Shown: positions 26,501 through 51,649 of the stretch, in pieces
How the letters are laid out: the number at the start of each line of letters is the position of its first letter
How positions within the stretch are numbered: position 1 is the stretch's first letter
Source: Caprimulgus europaeus
Taxonomy: Eukaryota > Chordata > Aves > Caprimulgiformes > Caprimulgidae
Direction of reading: 5' to 3'
Length of the DNA stretch: 64,000 nucleotides
Assembly (NCBI GenBank): GCA_907165065.1
Contig: OU015524.1
Location: forward strand, 39,313,295 to 39,377,294
Notes under the pieces: model-generated
What the model saw: the letters and a program-made list of their open reading frames with translations, nothing else
What the model was told of the DNA's origin: nothing
Databases searched by the model: none
Translations under genes and position numbers: made by a program

Positions 26501-29131
26501 GTGGCAGGTTACAAGAAAAATCTCAAAAAATTGCAGATGTCTGATTTCTGGAACTGAGTATCTTCTTACAGACTACTTAATATGTAATACTTGGTGAATG
26601 TATGGTCAGTAAACTTCTGGGTGACTCTGAATAATAAATCCTGGTTTAATGTTGGAGGATGCAGCCTTTTCTCCAATGCCAGGCTTGGAAGCTGTTTGAG
26701 TCTTTGAATGCTCTGAACCAAGAAAGTGTTTCTCAGAAACTCACTGTTTTGGTTTTTTGCTTTTTTTTAAGCAAGAAAAGCTACTTCTTGAAAATGGGGA
26801 AGGGGGAATGTCGCTATGAGGTCAGTGGGTGTTTACTCTTTAAAGGGTGACAAACATGGATTGTGTCTGATTTATGATGTCCCAGTGTAGCTTTGCAACC
26901 TTCCCTTCTGCTTGGTGGGATGGCTGGAGTACTTAAATCTTCATCCAGCACAGGAAAAACAAAATAGCATTAGGATCTTAAAAGGGAATTCTGTACTGAC
27001 CCTTGAGTGACAACCCACCTGGAGACCCCAAGGGTACTGTGGCAGAAAGGGGAATGCTATGCAGAAGTGTAATAAGACAAGGATGCTACTGAGGAGGAAC
27101 TGGCTAACAAAACTGGTGCCAGAAGCCAGAATTTCAGTCCCTTGAATGCTCTTAGCTCTACTTGTAATCAGGCACTATAACCATCCTTAGGACCTAACTG
27201 TCTAGTTCCTGTGCAAATAATAGGCCTTGTTATGGCAAATGACTGTCTCATTTCCAAGATAAATTGGACCTCATTTGATATTAAAATATCATGGAGAGAT
27301 TATAGATAGTACAAGGCAAGGTCAATCTGGTTCAGCATCCTGACTCTGACAGTGAGCAGTAGTGAATGTCAGGGAAAGAGAGGAGCACAGGGCAAGCGTG
27401 GTGGTATTTCTCCAAAACAAACTCCTGGCAGTTTGTTTATAGAGCCCATCTATAGAGATATATAGATAGGGGGTTCTTTGGGCTAAGAAATTGTCAGAAC
27501 TGACCCTTTGTCATGCAACCTCACTTGTAACAAATTAGCACTTTAAAAATGTCTGAAAATTTCTGACAGGCTCTCATAATGATTAATGAGGATTTCATGA
27601 GGAGAGATGAAAGGGAAAAAAAAGACGTTCTCCACAGGCCCCTGCTATCATAAAAGGCAGGACAGTACTTCAGGAATTATAATCTCTTTTAATGTAATGG
27701 TGTGTTGAAAGTGGAACTCTGAAGGTGATATTAATTGAAAGTAGTGGGGTAAGCACATACTGAAAAGACGAGAAGCATATTGTGATGGTCAGACGTAGGG
27801 TAAAGCATGAGAAGAACAGCCAGAACAGGATAGACAAGGCTGTAAGAGAACAGAACTAGGAGAAGAGAAATGCCTGGGTCCTCCTGCAACACTGAAGGTG
27901 TACAGAAAGGTTCAAAGAAGGTTCAAAGCCCAGGTGGAATGGGACCCTTGAGACTATCCAGTCCCCTCCTGAAAGCCTGCTCTTCTTTTTGTCACCCCTT
28001 TGTCACTGCTCTTGGCAAACAGCAGGAGGAGGGATTTGGAAGGACTAAGGGTGAATAATGGAATGAACATTAGGGGTGAGGAGAGCAACTAATCAAAGTC
28101 TAAAGGAGCACAAGAAAAAGTGAGGGAAATGAGAGTAACTGATCTGTTGAAGGGCCAAGTCCCGGGGGGGATCCCAAATGACTTTTGACAGGGGAGATTG
28201 ATTTGGAGAGAAAACTTTCTCTTAACTTATAAAGTAACACAGTTAGGAGAAAAATATTCCATGATGGATAAATAAAGCGCATAGAATTGCATCTATTATG
28301 TATGAGTAGATGTCACTTTCCATTTAAATGGAAAGGAAGATTTCCTTAATAAATTTGGAGACCAAAGAAAGGGTAATTTTAATGGAAGAGTGCTTGTGGT
28401 TATCAGCAATGATGTTTTGTTTTTCACATGGCTGTCATTATCATGCAAGTAGCAGCTTTGCAAATGAAAGCTGAAGTGCTTTCCTCTAGCACATTCTTGT
28501 TTCAGAAGTTCATGTTACCAAACACTCATTTTTAGGATATGGCTCATATCCATCTGCATGACCTAGGAAAAGCTGAGTTGAAGGATCTATTATCTGAATT
28601 AAGGGGGGGACAGAGTACAGCAATGAGGAGAAAGTATTCCCTTAACTTATTTTTCCTCTTCAAAGTATGAATAAGGAAGAGGCAAACTCCTGAAATACAG
28701 GACTCAAAGAGGACAGGGGAGCTATCTCAAAAGAGTTTTTTTCCAGAGGCTAATGTGTAAAAAATCTTAAATTTGGGGTTTTTTTTGCACTGAGAGGCTG
28801 TCATTAAGGTTACATATCTGTATCAGTTATGTATGTATTTTATGCACTTAGCTTTATAAGAAATACTGGGTTTACCAAAATTAAATCTCCTGACATCTGA
28901 AAACTGTGATTTCTCACTTATAATAATGGCTAACAGCATACTGTAGTTTGAAAGCACAGTCCTACCACACTTGCAAATATTTGTTTGGTAGTGTAATTGA
29001 GTGGTGAAATAGTACCCTTACTACTATGGGTACTAATCTTTAGTACTTTAGTACTATAAATTAATCTTTCAAAAAATAAAAAAAGTTCATCCATCTAAGT
29101 GGTTTATTAAAGAGTTAGCCTTAGCAACTTT

Positions 29132-29145
29132 TATATATATGTGTG

Positions 29146-29189
<44 letters not shown>
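29132..29189. repeat. (AT)n microsatellite with a TATG interruption
   Basis: An alternating TA tract of nearly 60 bp is interrupted once by 'gtgtgtatgt'. It is expected to be length-polymorphic and is a likely site of assembly or sequencing length error. Confidence 0.9.
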
Positions 29190-29194
<5 letters not shown>

Positions 29195-30408
29195 CAGCTT
29201 GCTGATGTTACATTTCCAAGGGTGGGGGGAAGATTCTTTATGTACTTGTGCCTTTATATACAGGCTTGAATGCTTTGGGGTAAAGTAAGTAATCCCTTGA
29301 TGTGCCTCAAAGCTGTTAGCTGTTTTGTTTCGCCATGGTAACAGGAGTATAAAGCAATATGAGCATGTTACTGAAGTAGGCAGACATGACATTGTTTAGG
29401 AATGGGATTACATGTGAGGACTGCAGCTCTAGAGTGATTCTGAATGAGGGCATTTTCCAACACAGAGGTACTGTGAATGTTAAAAGTTAAGGTAAGGCTT
29501 AGGGATCCCAAACTGGCCTAAAAGAATCTATCACTCTATAAAGTTTGTGGTGGTGAGGGTGGTTAGGTTGATGAAGCTCTCCCAGAAACATGGCTCAACA
29601 TGTGATGGGGCTTGTGCCAGATCAAGGTCTAAATGTAGCACTTTGTCTGAGGTTGAGATATGAAGACTTAATGATGTATCTTCTCTTTAAAATTTTTACA
29701 TTCAAAATTCAAAACATGAACCTTTGTCAGGCAGATGACATCTAGATTAATGCAGACTTGTCTGTAAGCTTCAGTCATCTTGCAGCATTAACTAGGTGAA
29801 CCCTGTTTATTTTGTTCCCACCTTAGCAGAACTGTATCTATGTCCAGAGTACCTCAGCAGACTAGCTAAGCTAGGTCTTTCATGATGAAATGGACAAATT
29901 ATTTATATTTGTGCAGCTTGATTACACACAGGCATCTCTCTAGCACTGATGCACTCTTATCCTTTTCCTCCCCTATTGAGATGGCTCTGACCTACTAGAC
30001 TGAGATAAAATATACTAACTTGCATTTATAGTAAGGGAGAGGTTCTGGCAACCTTTTTCTGATCTGTACATATTGCATGAGGAACCTATACCTGTCTCTG
30101 CTCCAGCAAGCTGTTGTGTAGTGATGGGTTGAGCTAACCTTGCTGACTGTGTCATGTTTCCTCCAAATGGATCCAGCCTGACTGAGGACAGAGCAGTGTG
30201 TGTGAACGTGCTTGCAAGAGCCCTTTCCTTGTGCAGTTAAAACAGGGTGGCTTCCTCATTTCTCCTCCCTTCCTCTAGGTGCAGGTAAACATGATTTGTT
30301 CTGGTTCAGAAGGCCACGCAACCTGTACCAGCACAAGGCAACTTCATGCCAAACACACTTTCCCTTCAGCAAGACTTCGTCCTGGATCTTCTAGCTGTTT
30401 GAATTGCC

Positions 30409-30429
30409 TTTTTTTTTTTTTTTTTTTTT
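30409..30429. repeat. Poly(T) tract, 21 T
   Basis: A homopolymer of 21 T about 0.5 kb before the HNRNPU CpG island. There is no retroposed body that I can identify next to it, so I do not call a SINE or processed pseudogene. Confidence 0.85.
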
Positions 30430-31128
30430 GCTCTGCAAGTGAAAATTAGCTTTTTATCTGGGCTCCCTAAGGAAGCAGACTTGTAGATCAGTGCTGCCTT
30501 TCTGTTCATATGAAACCCTCTCTGCTGTTTGTTTTCAAGTAACTTTTCACCAAACTGGAAAAATTCAACCACTGTACAACTCAGTAGCTGAGGAGAGGCC
30601 CAAATTCATGCTCTGCAGAGAGAAAGATGAGGAAGATGGAGCAGTTTTGGTTAGCTGGTCGGCTCTGCACAGAGCTCCAGACGAGCAGGCCTTGTCGGGT
30701 GCGGGGTTGGCCCTTGCAGAAGGGTTGTTAGCCCCGGCCTGGTGTCGTTCAGCATGTGTCTGTACATGCCTCCGACTGCTGCAGCCGCAGGAGAAACGAG
30801 TGTAGAGCTCTGCCTTTGTCCTTATGTAACTGTGCTCACAGGGTTCGAGCAGGGGGAACTCTTTTGAGGAGTGTGGGCTCGGCCCGAGCGAGGGGTAGAA
30901 AGGAGGCGGCCTGCCTGCGGGGCTGCGGCCTCCGGGGGGACTATGCAGTTGGGCTGGGAGCTCATTCGGGTTGACTCCACGGCAGAAAGCGGGTGGCTGG
31001 CTCGAGTGGCGGCTGGCTCGAGTGGCACGGTGACCGACTTCCCGGTGGATTATTTTCTCGAAGGGGTGTATCAGAAAGGGGGCCACAGCGGTGCGTGCAG
31101 CCGCGCTTCCTGCTGCCGCCTGCCCAAC

Positions 31129-31332
31129 ATGGCGCAGGTACAGCTGGCGACGCCGAGCGGGGCGTCCCGGCAGGGACAGCTGCTCCTTCCCTCGCACCCC
31201 GCTCTGCGGCCCAGCGGGGCGGGGGCGGCGGCGCCCAGTACCCCGGGCCTCAGTGAGGTGGGGGCCACGCGAAGCCGCTGCGCTCGGGCGGGTATTTACG
31301 GTACGGAGGCGCGCGAGCGGCCGTTACGGTAG
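31129..31332 (+). other. Possible upstream open reading frame before HNRNPU
   Basis: An ATG at 31,129 (ACATGGCGCAG) opens 67 codons, ending at a TAG at 31,330-31,332, well before the HNRNPU ATG. It would be a uORF only if transcription starts above 31,129, which is not established. The protein (starting MAQVQLATPSG) matches nothing I recognise, and its composition is typical of CpG-island sequence. The ATG itself is part of a YY1-like ATGGCG motif, which is an equally good explanation for it. Confidence 0.2.
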
Positions 31333-31598
31333 CGGGGAGGAGGGGGAGGAGGGACTACGTGCGCGGGGGCGGGGCGGGCAGTGCTGCGTGCTCGGCCCCG
31401 CGAGGCGCGTCTCCCTCGCGAGCTCGGTGAAAGGATTTGGCGCCAGGCGGGTCCGCTCTGCAGCTGCCGCAGCCGCACGCACCAGCCGCGCCAACCACCC
31501 ACCCACCGTCTCCCGCCGGGGCCTCGACCCAGAGCCGCCGCCGTCCGCCCCAGCCCCGAGTCGCCTGCGCGCCGCCCAGGGATCGAGCCGCCGCCGCC

Positions 31599-44246
<12,648 letters not shown>

Positions 44247-44572
44247 ATACCCAAATAAATGAACTGATACATATTTCTCCAAAACCTTCACAAGAAGTCG
44301 ACTGTTTTCTTTAGTAGGCTAACTTTTTAAACATTCCACAAGAGGAAGTGCCTGCGGGTTCCTTTTTTAGAAGCTTTGTGGGTTGATTTTTTTTCTTTTC
44401 TTTTTTTGTACATTTTTAATTGCAGTTTTAAAGTGATTCGTAAGAGAACCTCAGCATTGTGCACGATAAGAGAATGTGTCAGTATTTCAGGGTTCTACAT
44501 TTTATCTGTAAAATGTGACTTTTTTTTTACCACAACAAAAGTAAAACGTTGCTTTGTACCTGGTGTCTTTTT

Positions 44573-44578
44573 ATTAAA
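44573..44578 (+). terminator. HNRNPU: Proximal poly(A) signal ATTAAA of HNRNPU
   Basis: ATTAAA lies 327 nt after the stop codon; a GT-rich element (gtcgtgagtcgtgtc) follows about 50 nt later. A plausible proximal cleavage site for a short 3' UTR form. Confidence 0.5.
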
Positions 44579-45296
44579 GAATTTTCTCCTTTTTTCCCCA
44601 TCCCCCAATTTCTAAGAAACAGTCGTGAGTCGTGTCACAATATGATAGAAATGTTAGCAACCAGATTTGTACGGAGGCGCCTCAGTAGCCCTCATGAATA
44701 CCATGAGATCATGTAAAGCTCCGTATTACACTCCATCCTCTCTATGAAGCTTCTGGGTGGGGAGGGGTGGAGGGGGAGGTAAAAGTTTCTGGCAATAACT
44801 AGGACTTTTTGTAACATTTGGAACTCAATAAGATGTTGGGGGCAAAGAGGAAACCTGGGGCTAAATAGTGAAGGTGGAGTGTATGTAGAAGCTCTTAAAG
44901 TTGTAAAACTTGGTTGCATTATTTGTGGAGGCTCAAACTTGTGAAGGTACAACACCATAATTTCTTTTCCATTTGTTCTGCATTTTGATTCTGAAAAGAA
45001 GCTGGCTTTGCCCATTTCTTATTAAACAAAACTTGTTGTAAATCCAGTTGTCTAATGGGATCTATATGAAGTTAGCTGTGTGTCTGTATAACTTTTTCCC
45101 CACAAAATACTGTATACCTAGTGTGCTTGTAGTAGTTACTCCACCATTTTGTAAGCTAATGAAACTGTGAGTCACCCATTTTATATCTAATTTTTAATCA
45201 TGTCAATTCTCAAATGGGTGTATCTCCTTAGCCTGCTGATTCCTTTTCTCTTTAAAGAAAGTGGGTGGAGAAATCTAACTCTAGACATTTGTTTGC

Positions 45297-45306
45297 AATA
45301 AAATAA
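45297..45306 (+). terminator. HNRNPU: Distal poly(A) signal AATAAAATAA of HNRNPU
   Basis: Two overlapping AATAAA hexamers are followed by a T/GT-rich stretch within 30 nt. Cleavage is expected at about 45,315-45,330. Confidence 0.65.
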
Positions 45307-48300
45307 ACTCATTTTACTCTTGTTTTGGGATTGTTGCCGTCAAGGTCTAAAATCCCTTTAAGGCTATAAAGAGGAAGAGAATGTACGAAAGCGGTGATGT
45401 TGGACAGTTTTAAACTCATTACTGTGTACATGCTGAAATACTTGTGTTTCTTTAAAAATCTGAACTGGTGGTTGCTCTGTTAGAGGTATATCACGTGTGT
45501 AATCTCACAGTTTAACATGGTTATATGTACAGGGCAAAAGTTGGCTTGCATCATGTAAATCCACATAACCTATTTATTGTAAACTAGATGTGAGGGAAGG
45601 AGCTGGGGAAGAAACTGGGCAGGGAGTAAGACAGAAGGAGGGTTGTCATGGAGAATGAATCCTGGAGTTGAACAGAGCGCCTCAATTTGGTTTAACCTCT
45701 ATTTTGTTTAGATTTATGCTTTTGTAAAATGGTAGTGGCAATGTTAGCTAATAATTTTCTTGCATTTTAATGCTGTGAGACAGGGGAGAGACGTAATGTT
45801 GTAAGTGGGACTTGTGGTACACATGTGAGAACACATGTCCCTGCCAGCACCTGGGTGCTGGGTTTGCCTGCCAGATTCCTCGTGGCAGTGTACGGACTCG
45901 CAGAGGCTTTACTGGCGGCGGCCTAGCGCTGGAGTCGGTGTAGAGCGCTTGAGGCTTTTCTCAGATGTTAGTTGACTACCGATAGTCTTCACAAGTTTAA
46001 AGTTGTGTTGCTCTTCTAGCCTTTATAGCAGATGACATTGCATATTGACATTAAACATTAACAGCACCACCTCCTTGTTAATATTGCTTTAAATCATCCC
46101 TTTACTTTGAATGAGAAAAATGTAAAGTGTCTTTAAAGAAACACTATTTAATGAACTAGAAATATGGGGAATCAAAACCCAAAATCTGTTTTGCTGAAAT
46201 GGAATTTTCTTTAGACTTGCAAGAAAAGTTTAGTGTAATTAAAGTCCATCTCCTTTCTACCCTCCTCACCAGAACTAATGCTTTGTATGGAGTGCTGACC
46301 CTTTGCTTATTTTGGTACTCTATAAAATTATATAGTCCTAAACTGAAATATAAGAACCTACACTTACTATGTGGTTGTAAAGCTTGTATTTTAATTCAAA
46401 AGTCTGGGATGTTAATTTTCAGTTCTTTCATGTATAGTGGGTTTTTTTTAAAAAAAAAAAAAAAGGTACACACAAGAGGAGTGCTTCAACTATCTTAACA
46501 CTTGAAAGAGGAGTATGTTTCTACTAAAACTACTCTTACGTGGAAAAAGCTGTTCCATGAGTTCAGCAATACATGTGCTTCCTGTGTTCTGAGGTGTAGA
46601 ATTCAAAAAAGCTTTGCCCTAAGGCCCCCAAGGCATGGGTGGTGGTTCAGAAAGGGGATGAAGTCTGACCCACACAGCAGAGCTGAGACCAGCACTTGCG
46701 AGAGGCTTTGTTCAGCCAGGGTCTGCCTGCACCCAAAGGAGAGATGCTCCCTCAATTTATCTTGGCTCAGATTGCTGTTAGAGAAGGGGTTTATTTTGCC
46801 ATGTGAAAATGGCTTGTGTAGAAAAGCCATTACCTAGAAAATCAATAATATTAACACACATTTGTAGTTTGTGTTTAAAAAGGGCATTACGAAACTGAGC
46901 TGATAGCTACAGAAACGTGAGGAAGGCGCAGCTGTATGTACCAGTGAGGGCCGAGCCGTCTGTCATGCTGAGTAACTTCTCACCACTTGCAGACTTGTTT
47001 ACGTGAGGAAAAGCACCTGTATGACAGCAGCCCCACTGCTAGCAGTGGTGGTGCAGCTGCTAGTGACAGAACGTGGGGTTTGGGTTGGTTCGGCTTTTTC
47101 TCAAAGTGGGCTTGCTTTTTTTCTAATTGAGGGGCTGTTTGGGGGGGGTTGGGGCTTTGGTTTTGTTTTTTTTTCCTGAGCACAAACCTGGAGAGCCTTG
47201 GACCTGGCTCAGTAGCAGCAGGAACGTGGCACGTTCTGTCTGTGCAGCTACAAGCAGCAGTAGCAGTAATGTTGCTGCTGGTGGCACTCCTTGCAGCTGT
47301 CTGCAGAAGCTGCTTACATCTCATCTTGCAACAGGTTGTAGCCACCCTGCTTGGCTGAAGATGGGTCTGTGCTGGATAGCACAGGAGGAAGTTCCCACTT
47401 AAAAACCCTCCAGTTCTGTTTCTGCATTTGCTAGTAGCAGTTGCTGGGATACACACAGAGTAAATGGAGGTGCCTCCCTGATGCACCATGGTATTGGCCA
47501 GGGGCTGTCCTGGGTGCTCTGAGGGTAAGTGGGCTCTTACCTGTGGGACATCAAGGCCTGGCTTTTGTTCTGGGACACTTTATAAAATGCTTCTCCCCAA
47601 ACCCCAGCCCTGCTGTCATGAGCTGGCCCTTGAGTGTGCTGCACTACTTGTGTGCTGCATGGGGAGTACTCAGCAATGCTGTCCTCTGTGTGTGTAGGAG
47701 CTCAACCTAAGCGGCACCTGCCTGCAGGTTCCTTTCAGTGCCTACTGCAGAATAATTCTTGATCAGCAAAGATATTTTTGGAAATTCTGCCCAACTTCTC
47801 TGATAGCAGCATGAATTAAGCCAGTGTTCTGGCAATGCCATGTGCAGTCCCTGCCACTTGCATAAAAAACCCATTTCTTCATGGTGTAAGTTTTTAATCT
47901 CTTAAAACACTCAAGCAATATTTTTAGTAGAAATAGGTGATGAAATAATCTTTCTAAGATTTGGAGGTTTCTTTGTTCATGACCTTTTTGTAAAACTAGG
48001 CCAGTGCTTTCTAAAAGTGCAGCCTCAGACTAAGCCATAAGAAATCAAAGTGAGTTACGGGGAGACATGAGTGACTTTAATACTTCTGCAGATGTTTAAC
48101 TGCTAGAGGTTGGGCTCTCCCAGGCAAAGCGTGCATATACTGTGGTTGTGAACTAGTAAGGTAGTAGTAAGTATGGCTGAGGCCATGGCCACAGGCCTCC
48201 CTCAGCGCTGTGGAGGATGGGAATTGCTCCAGGATGTCAGAAAAAGCTGCTGAGAGGAAATTTAGAAGAGCAGCTTTGTAACTGCGGTGTTAACAAACCG

Positions 48301-49975
48301 GCTGTGGTGAGGTGAGAGCAGAGCCTCTCTCTGACGCGCACAGCTCACCTCGTCTTAGACAAAGCCACCCGCGTAGCTGGAGGAGGAAGGAGGCCTCTCT
48401 GTATTTTAATAGCAGATTAGCGATTAGTTTAGTGCAGCTTCTCTCCTTGGCTCGGTGGCAGAGGCACGAGCTGTCTCCTGCAGTGCAGCAGGCTGCTCTA
48501 GAGCCTAGCCATGGCAGGGAATCAGCTGACAGCGGGGCTCGGCCAGTAACTCATCTGGATGTGACCCTTGCCTTAGCTTGTCTTTCTGCCAGTACTGGGG
48601 GCGGCAGGAAGATTCCGCAGTGAATCAGCTGCTATGTAAACTCAGCTGTAGCTTAACAAAAAGATGCTTAGTGCTTAACATCGTCAACATTAAAAGAGAA
48701 AAAACAAAAGCAAGTGTAAAAAAACCTCAGTAAAATATAACTACTCGTGCAGGTGACTGGATATACAAGTGTTACCTTAGAGCAAGGTTTTTGTTGTCTT
48801 TTCTGGTTTAGTAGATAAATGTTTGATCTGCAGAGTAATTTTGGTCCTAAAAATTACTGAAATCAAATTTCAGCTCAGACAATTTTTCCCTCAAACTTTT
48901 TCATGCTCAGAAAATTTTTATGACTTGGTAGTCAAGGGCGGATGCAATTTACACTGAGGATCTGGGGATATGCTGCCTGGTTAGCACGCAAGGATTGAAA
49001 AGATAGTCATTTTTCTCAGTGTTAATTCTCCCTTCGCTTGGATCAGGTGGCTGCTTATTAGGACACCTCTGATAACTAAAGTAGCAGAAAAATGCAAGTA
49101 TGTGTTTTCCGATCTGAGTGTGGCCGTTGTTTATGTCAGACTTGCCTGCGTTAATTCTTCTGCCACTCTGTGCTCTGGAGGATTTCCCCTCAAGTTCTAA
49201 CAAAAACTTGTTTGCCTTAGACAAGGAGAGTCTGTGCTGGCAAGAAGCACGAGTGATAAAGCACAAGTTCTGAAATAGTGCTCATGCCCAGGAGAGTTGC
49301 GAAATAAAAAGTCCAGAATAGTACTGAAGATCTCCCTGGACGTAAACGCATGCTTAAAATACCAGTGGTTGTTTACAAGGTGAGAGACAGGCAAAAGGCT
49401 TGATTCTCTTTTCTTAGTGTCTGTGTCACCTATTCAGACGCAGGCTAGAGCTATGTTTGGGCGCTGCTGAACTTTCAACTTTGTGGGGCTGTTGAACAAG
49501 TACGTAAGATAAGCCCTTGTATTATAAAAGGACTTTTGTCTTTGTGGTAAGAAGGTAGTAAGAGATGGGAGAGAGGAAATGAGTAAGCCTTGGAGGGATT
49601 TACTGTAATATTTTTTTAATGAAAGAAATGATGCTTGGGGTTTGCTCACATCATGCTGCGAAACAAGATTCAGAAACAGTTGAGCTGGCAGAGGCGAGTC
49701 CACGTGCAGCATCGCACGCCGGTTTTGACCAGCAGAGCTACATACCCAAAGCCTGGCACCTCTGCACTGTGCACACTTTGTCTCATCTGCCTGGGGCTCC
49801 CTGCTGCTCTTGGAGCATCTGAGGTGCTGTGGGGCCTCCAGCCCAGCCTGGGAGCACTGCATCGAGGGAATGAATTCCTGAAAGCAAAACCGAATGTTGT
49901 TGTGTGGGTGGCCCTCTGCCACACACTGGGCTTTATCTGCCTTGGGTTTTGCAGATTCTCTGTCTCTTCGTAGGT

Positions 49976-50690
49976 CACAGAATCACAGAAATGCTGTTTG
50001 CAAGGCCCTCTGGAAATGTAGTCCAGGACTGGCACTAGCACTCAGGTCAGCCAGCACTTTGTCTAGCTGAAGCTTGAAGACCTGCAAGGGTGGAAATTAC
50101 ATGACCTCTCTGGGCAACCTATTCCAGCGCTGCACTGCCCTCGCAGTAAAACAGTTTGTCCTGCTGCCTGGCTGGAAGCTCCCAAGCTAGAGTTTGTGAC
50201 CATTGCCCCTGCTGCATCATCTGCAACTGCCAACAGGCATTTGGCTCCATCTTCATAACTGTCCTGCAGATAATATCAGGCAGTTATGAGGTCACCCCAC
50301 AGTCTGTTCCTCCTCAGACTACGTCCAGCTCCTTCCACTGTTTTTCCAGAGCACATGCGCTTGAGCTCCCTGAACACCTTAGGAGCCCTTCACTGGAGCC
50401 TCTACATTTTTTAGATGTCCTTGGTGACCAAGAGGCCTAAAGCTGGACAGCAATATTGGATGTGCTACCTCAGCAGTGTCACGTACCAGGGGATAAGTGC
50501 ATCCCTTGGTTTGTTGGCCACATTCTTCCTGATGGAGCCCAGACTGTGGTTTGCCTTATTTGCAGTGAGAACACTTTCTTGGCCCATGTTCAACTTGGCG
50601 TCCACTCTAAGTTCTATCCTTTTCAGCAGGGCGGCTATTCAGCTAGCTGCTTCCCAGCTTCTAGTGAACGCTCTATTATGCAAGCAGCTA
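49976..50690 (-). mobile_element. CR1 LINE fragment, 3' part, minus orientation
   Basis: It starts on the plus strand with 'gtcacagaatcacagaaatg', the reverse complement of the CR1 3' end, and continues through phrases typical of the CR1 3' region: 'gcaacctattccagcgctgc', 'ttcctcctcagactacgtcc', 'gacagcaatattggatgtgc', and 'cttcctgatggagcccagac'. About 700 bp of the 3' end remain, 5'-truncated at about 50,690. The overlapping plus-strand frames of 94 and 111 codons are antisense shadows of it. Confidence 0.9.
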
Positions 50691-50692
50691 CC

Positions 50693-50741
<49 letters not shown>

Positions 50742-50742
50742 T
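50693..50742. repeat. (AAT)n microsatellite
   Basis: About 16-17 uninterrupted AAT copies directly at the truncated 5' end of the CR1 fragment. Expected to be polymorphic. Confidence 0.95.
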
Positions 50743-51649
50743 TTAAATAGTAAGCTGAGCACCTCAAAAAGAAACATTACATGCAAATTACTTTTACAAA
50801 TAAAATGTCTTGTGCATTCTCCCTGTTTGCTCTGAGAGACTTCAGGGAAAGTGGGTTGTGATAGTGCAGTAAGAATTATTTCAGTACTTACATATCAGAA
50901 AATGCAACACTTTTAAATGTTTCAAAAGCACATTTGGTTTCCAGACCTAGGACATTTCTTCAGTGGCACCTTTTGTATGAACTTGCCTGCCCCTTTTTGA
51001 CAAAGAGAAATAGCTCCTGCGTGGAGCAGGGGCCACTGAATACCAGGTTGCCTGCTGGAGCTGGAGCCGCCCGGCTGGCTCCCATCCGTGGCTGCGGTAG
51101 AAGCTGCTGTCTCTGAAAGAGAGGAGGAGGTGGAAGGATCTGCTGTCATCCAGTGCTCCAGGCCACAGGGCAGCACGCTGAGCCCAGCACTGCTCGGAGT
51201 TGAGGAAACTCTGTAGTCTGCTCAGCGGTGGAGAAGAAGGGGGAGGCCGAGAGACACTTCCAAAAAAACAACATCTCCCCAGTGGCGGATGTTCTCGGGA
51301 GGGGGCTGCTGCTACTGCTCCAGCAGCCGCCTTGGCACAGCCCTGGGATATTTATGTGCTTCCACAGCTTGGCAGCCAGCCAGTCCTTTTTTATTTTTTC
51401 CTTTAAGGAAGCACTTGCGGAAGGGAAACAAGACTCCAACGGTTTCTGTCAGCAGATCCTAGCACAGAAAATGAAAAGGAAAGAAATTTTCAGGAATGAT
51501 CATGCTTTTATAGGAACTTACTACTTTGAAAGGTGTATTATCCAGCAGGTACCAAGTGTAAGTGACCTTCTCTAGTTCCAGAACAAACCAGTGAAAATTA
51601 CATTGCTAAAAGCAACCAAAAGGCTGGTGGGGGAAGGGAGGGAGGGAGT

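Larger units (their letters stand above)
9983..30860. other. EFCAB2-HNRNPU intergenic region, no supported gene
   Basis: About 21 kb of AT-rich sequence separate the two divergent CpG islands. I see no splice-bounded exon with a recognisable protein match, no tRNA, and no conserved RNA structure that I can name. It holds the ERV LTR at 17,705-18,708, a 46-bp tandem duplication at 23,445-23,536, a hexanucleotide repeat at 22,645-22,674, a (GA)n run near 21,198, an (AT)n tract at 29,132-29,189 and a 21-T run at 30,409-30,429. A patch at about 27,300-27,440 reminds me of an old dispersed amniote repeat, but I cannot name it. Open frames here are below about 145 codons and look random. Confidence 0.6.
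44247..45325 (+). other. HNRNPU: HNRNPU 3' UTR (main form)
   Basis: The sequence is U-rich and has no further coding. Candidate poly(A) signals in order are ATTAAA at 44,573, ATTAAA at about 45,020, and AATAAAATAAA at 45,297. The last is followed by a GT-rich stretch (tcttgttttgggattgttg), which makes it the best distal site. Longer forms are possible because T-rich non-repetitive DNA continues to about 46,500. Confidence 0.7.

Noticed and set aside
30405-30430. Poly(T) as the tail of a processed pseudogene or SINE on the minus strand
   Set aside because: No retroposed gene body or SINE head is recognisable beside it.
50156-50750. 94- and 111-codon plus-strand frames
   Set aside because: They are antisense to the CR1 LINE fragment; the poly-Asn end is the (AAT)n repeat.
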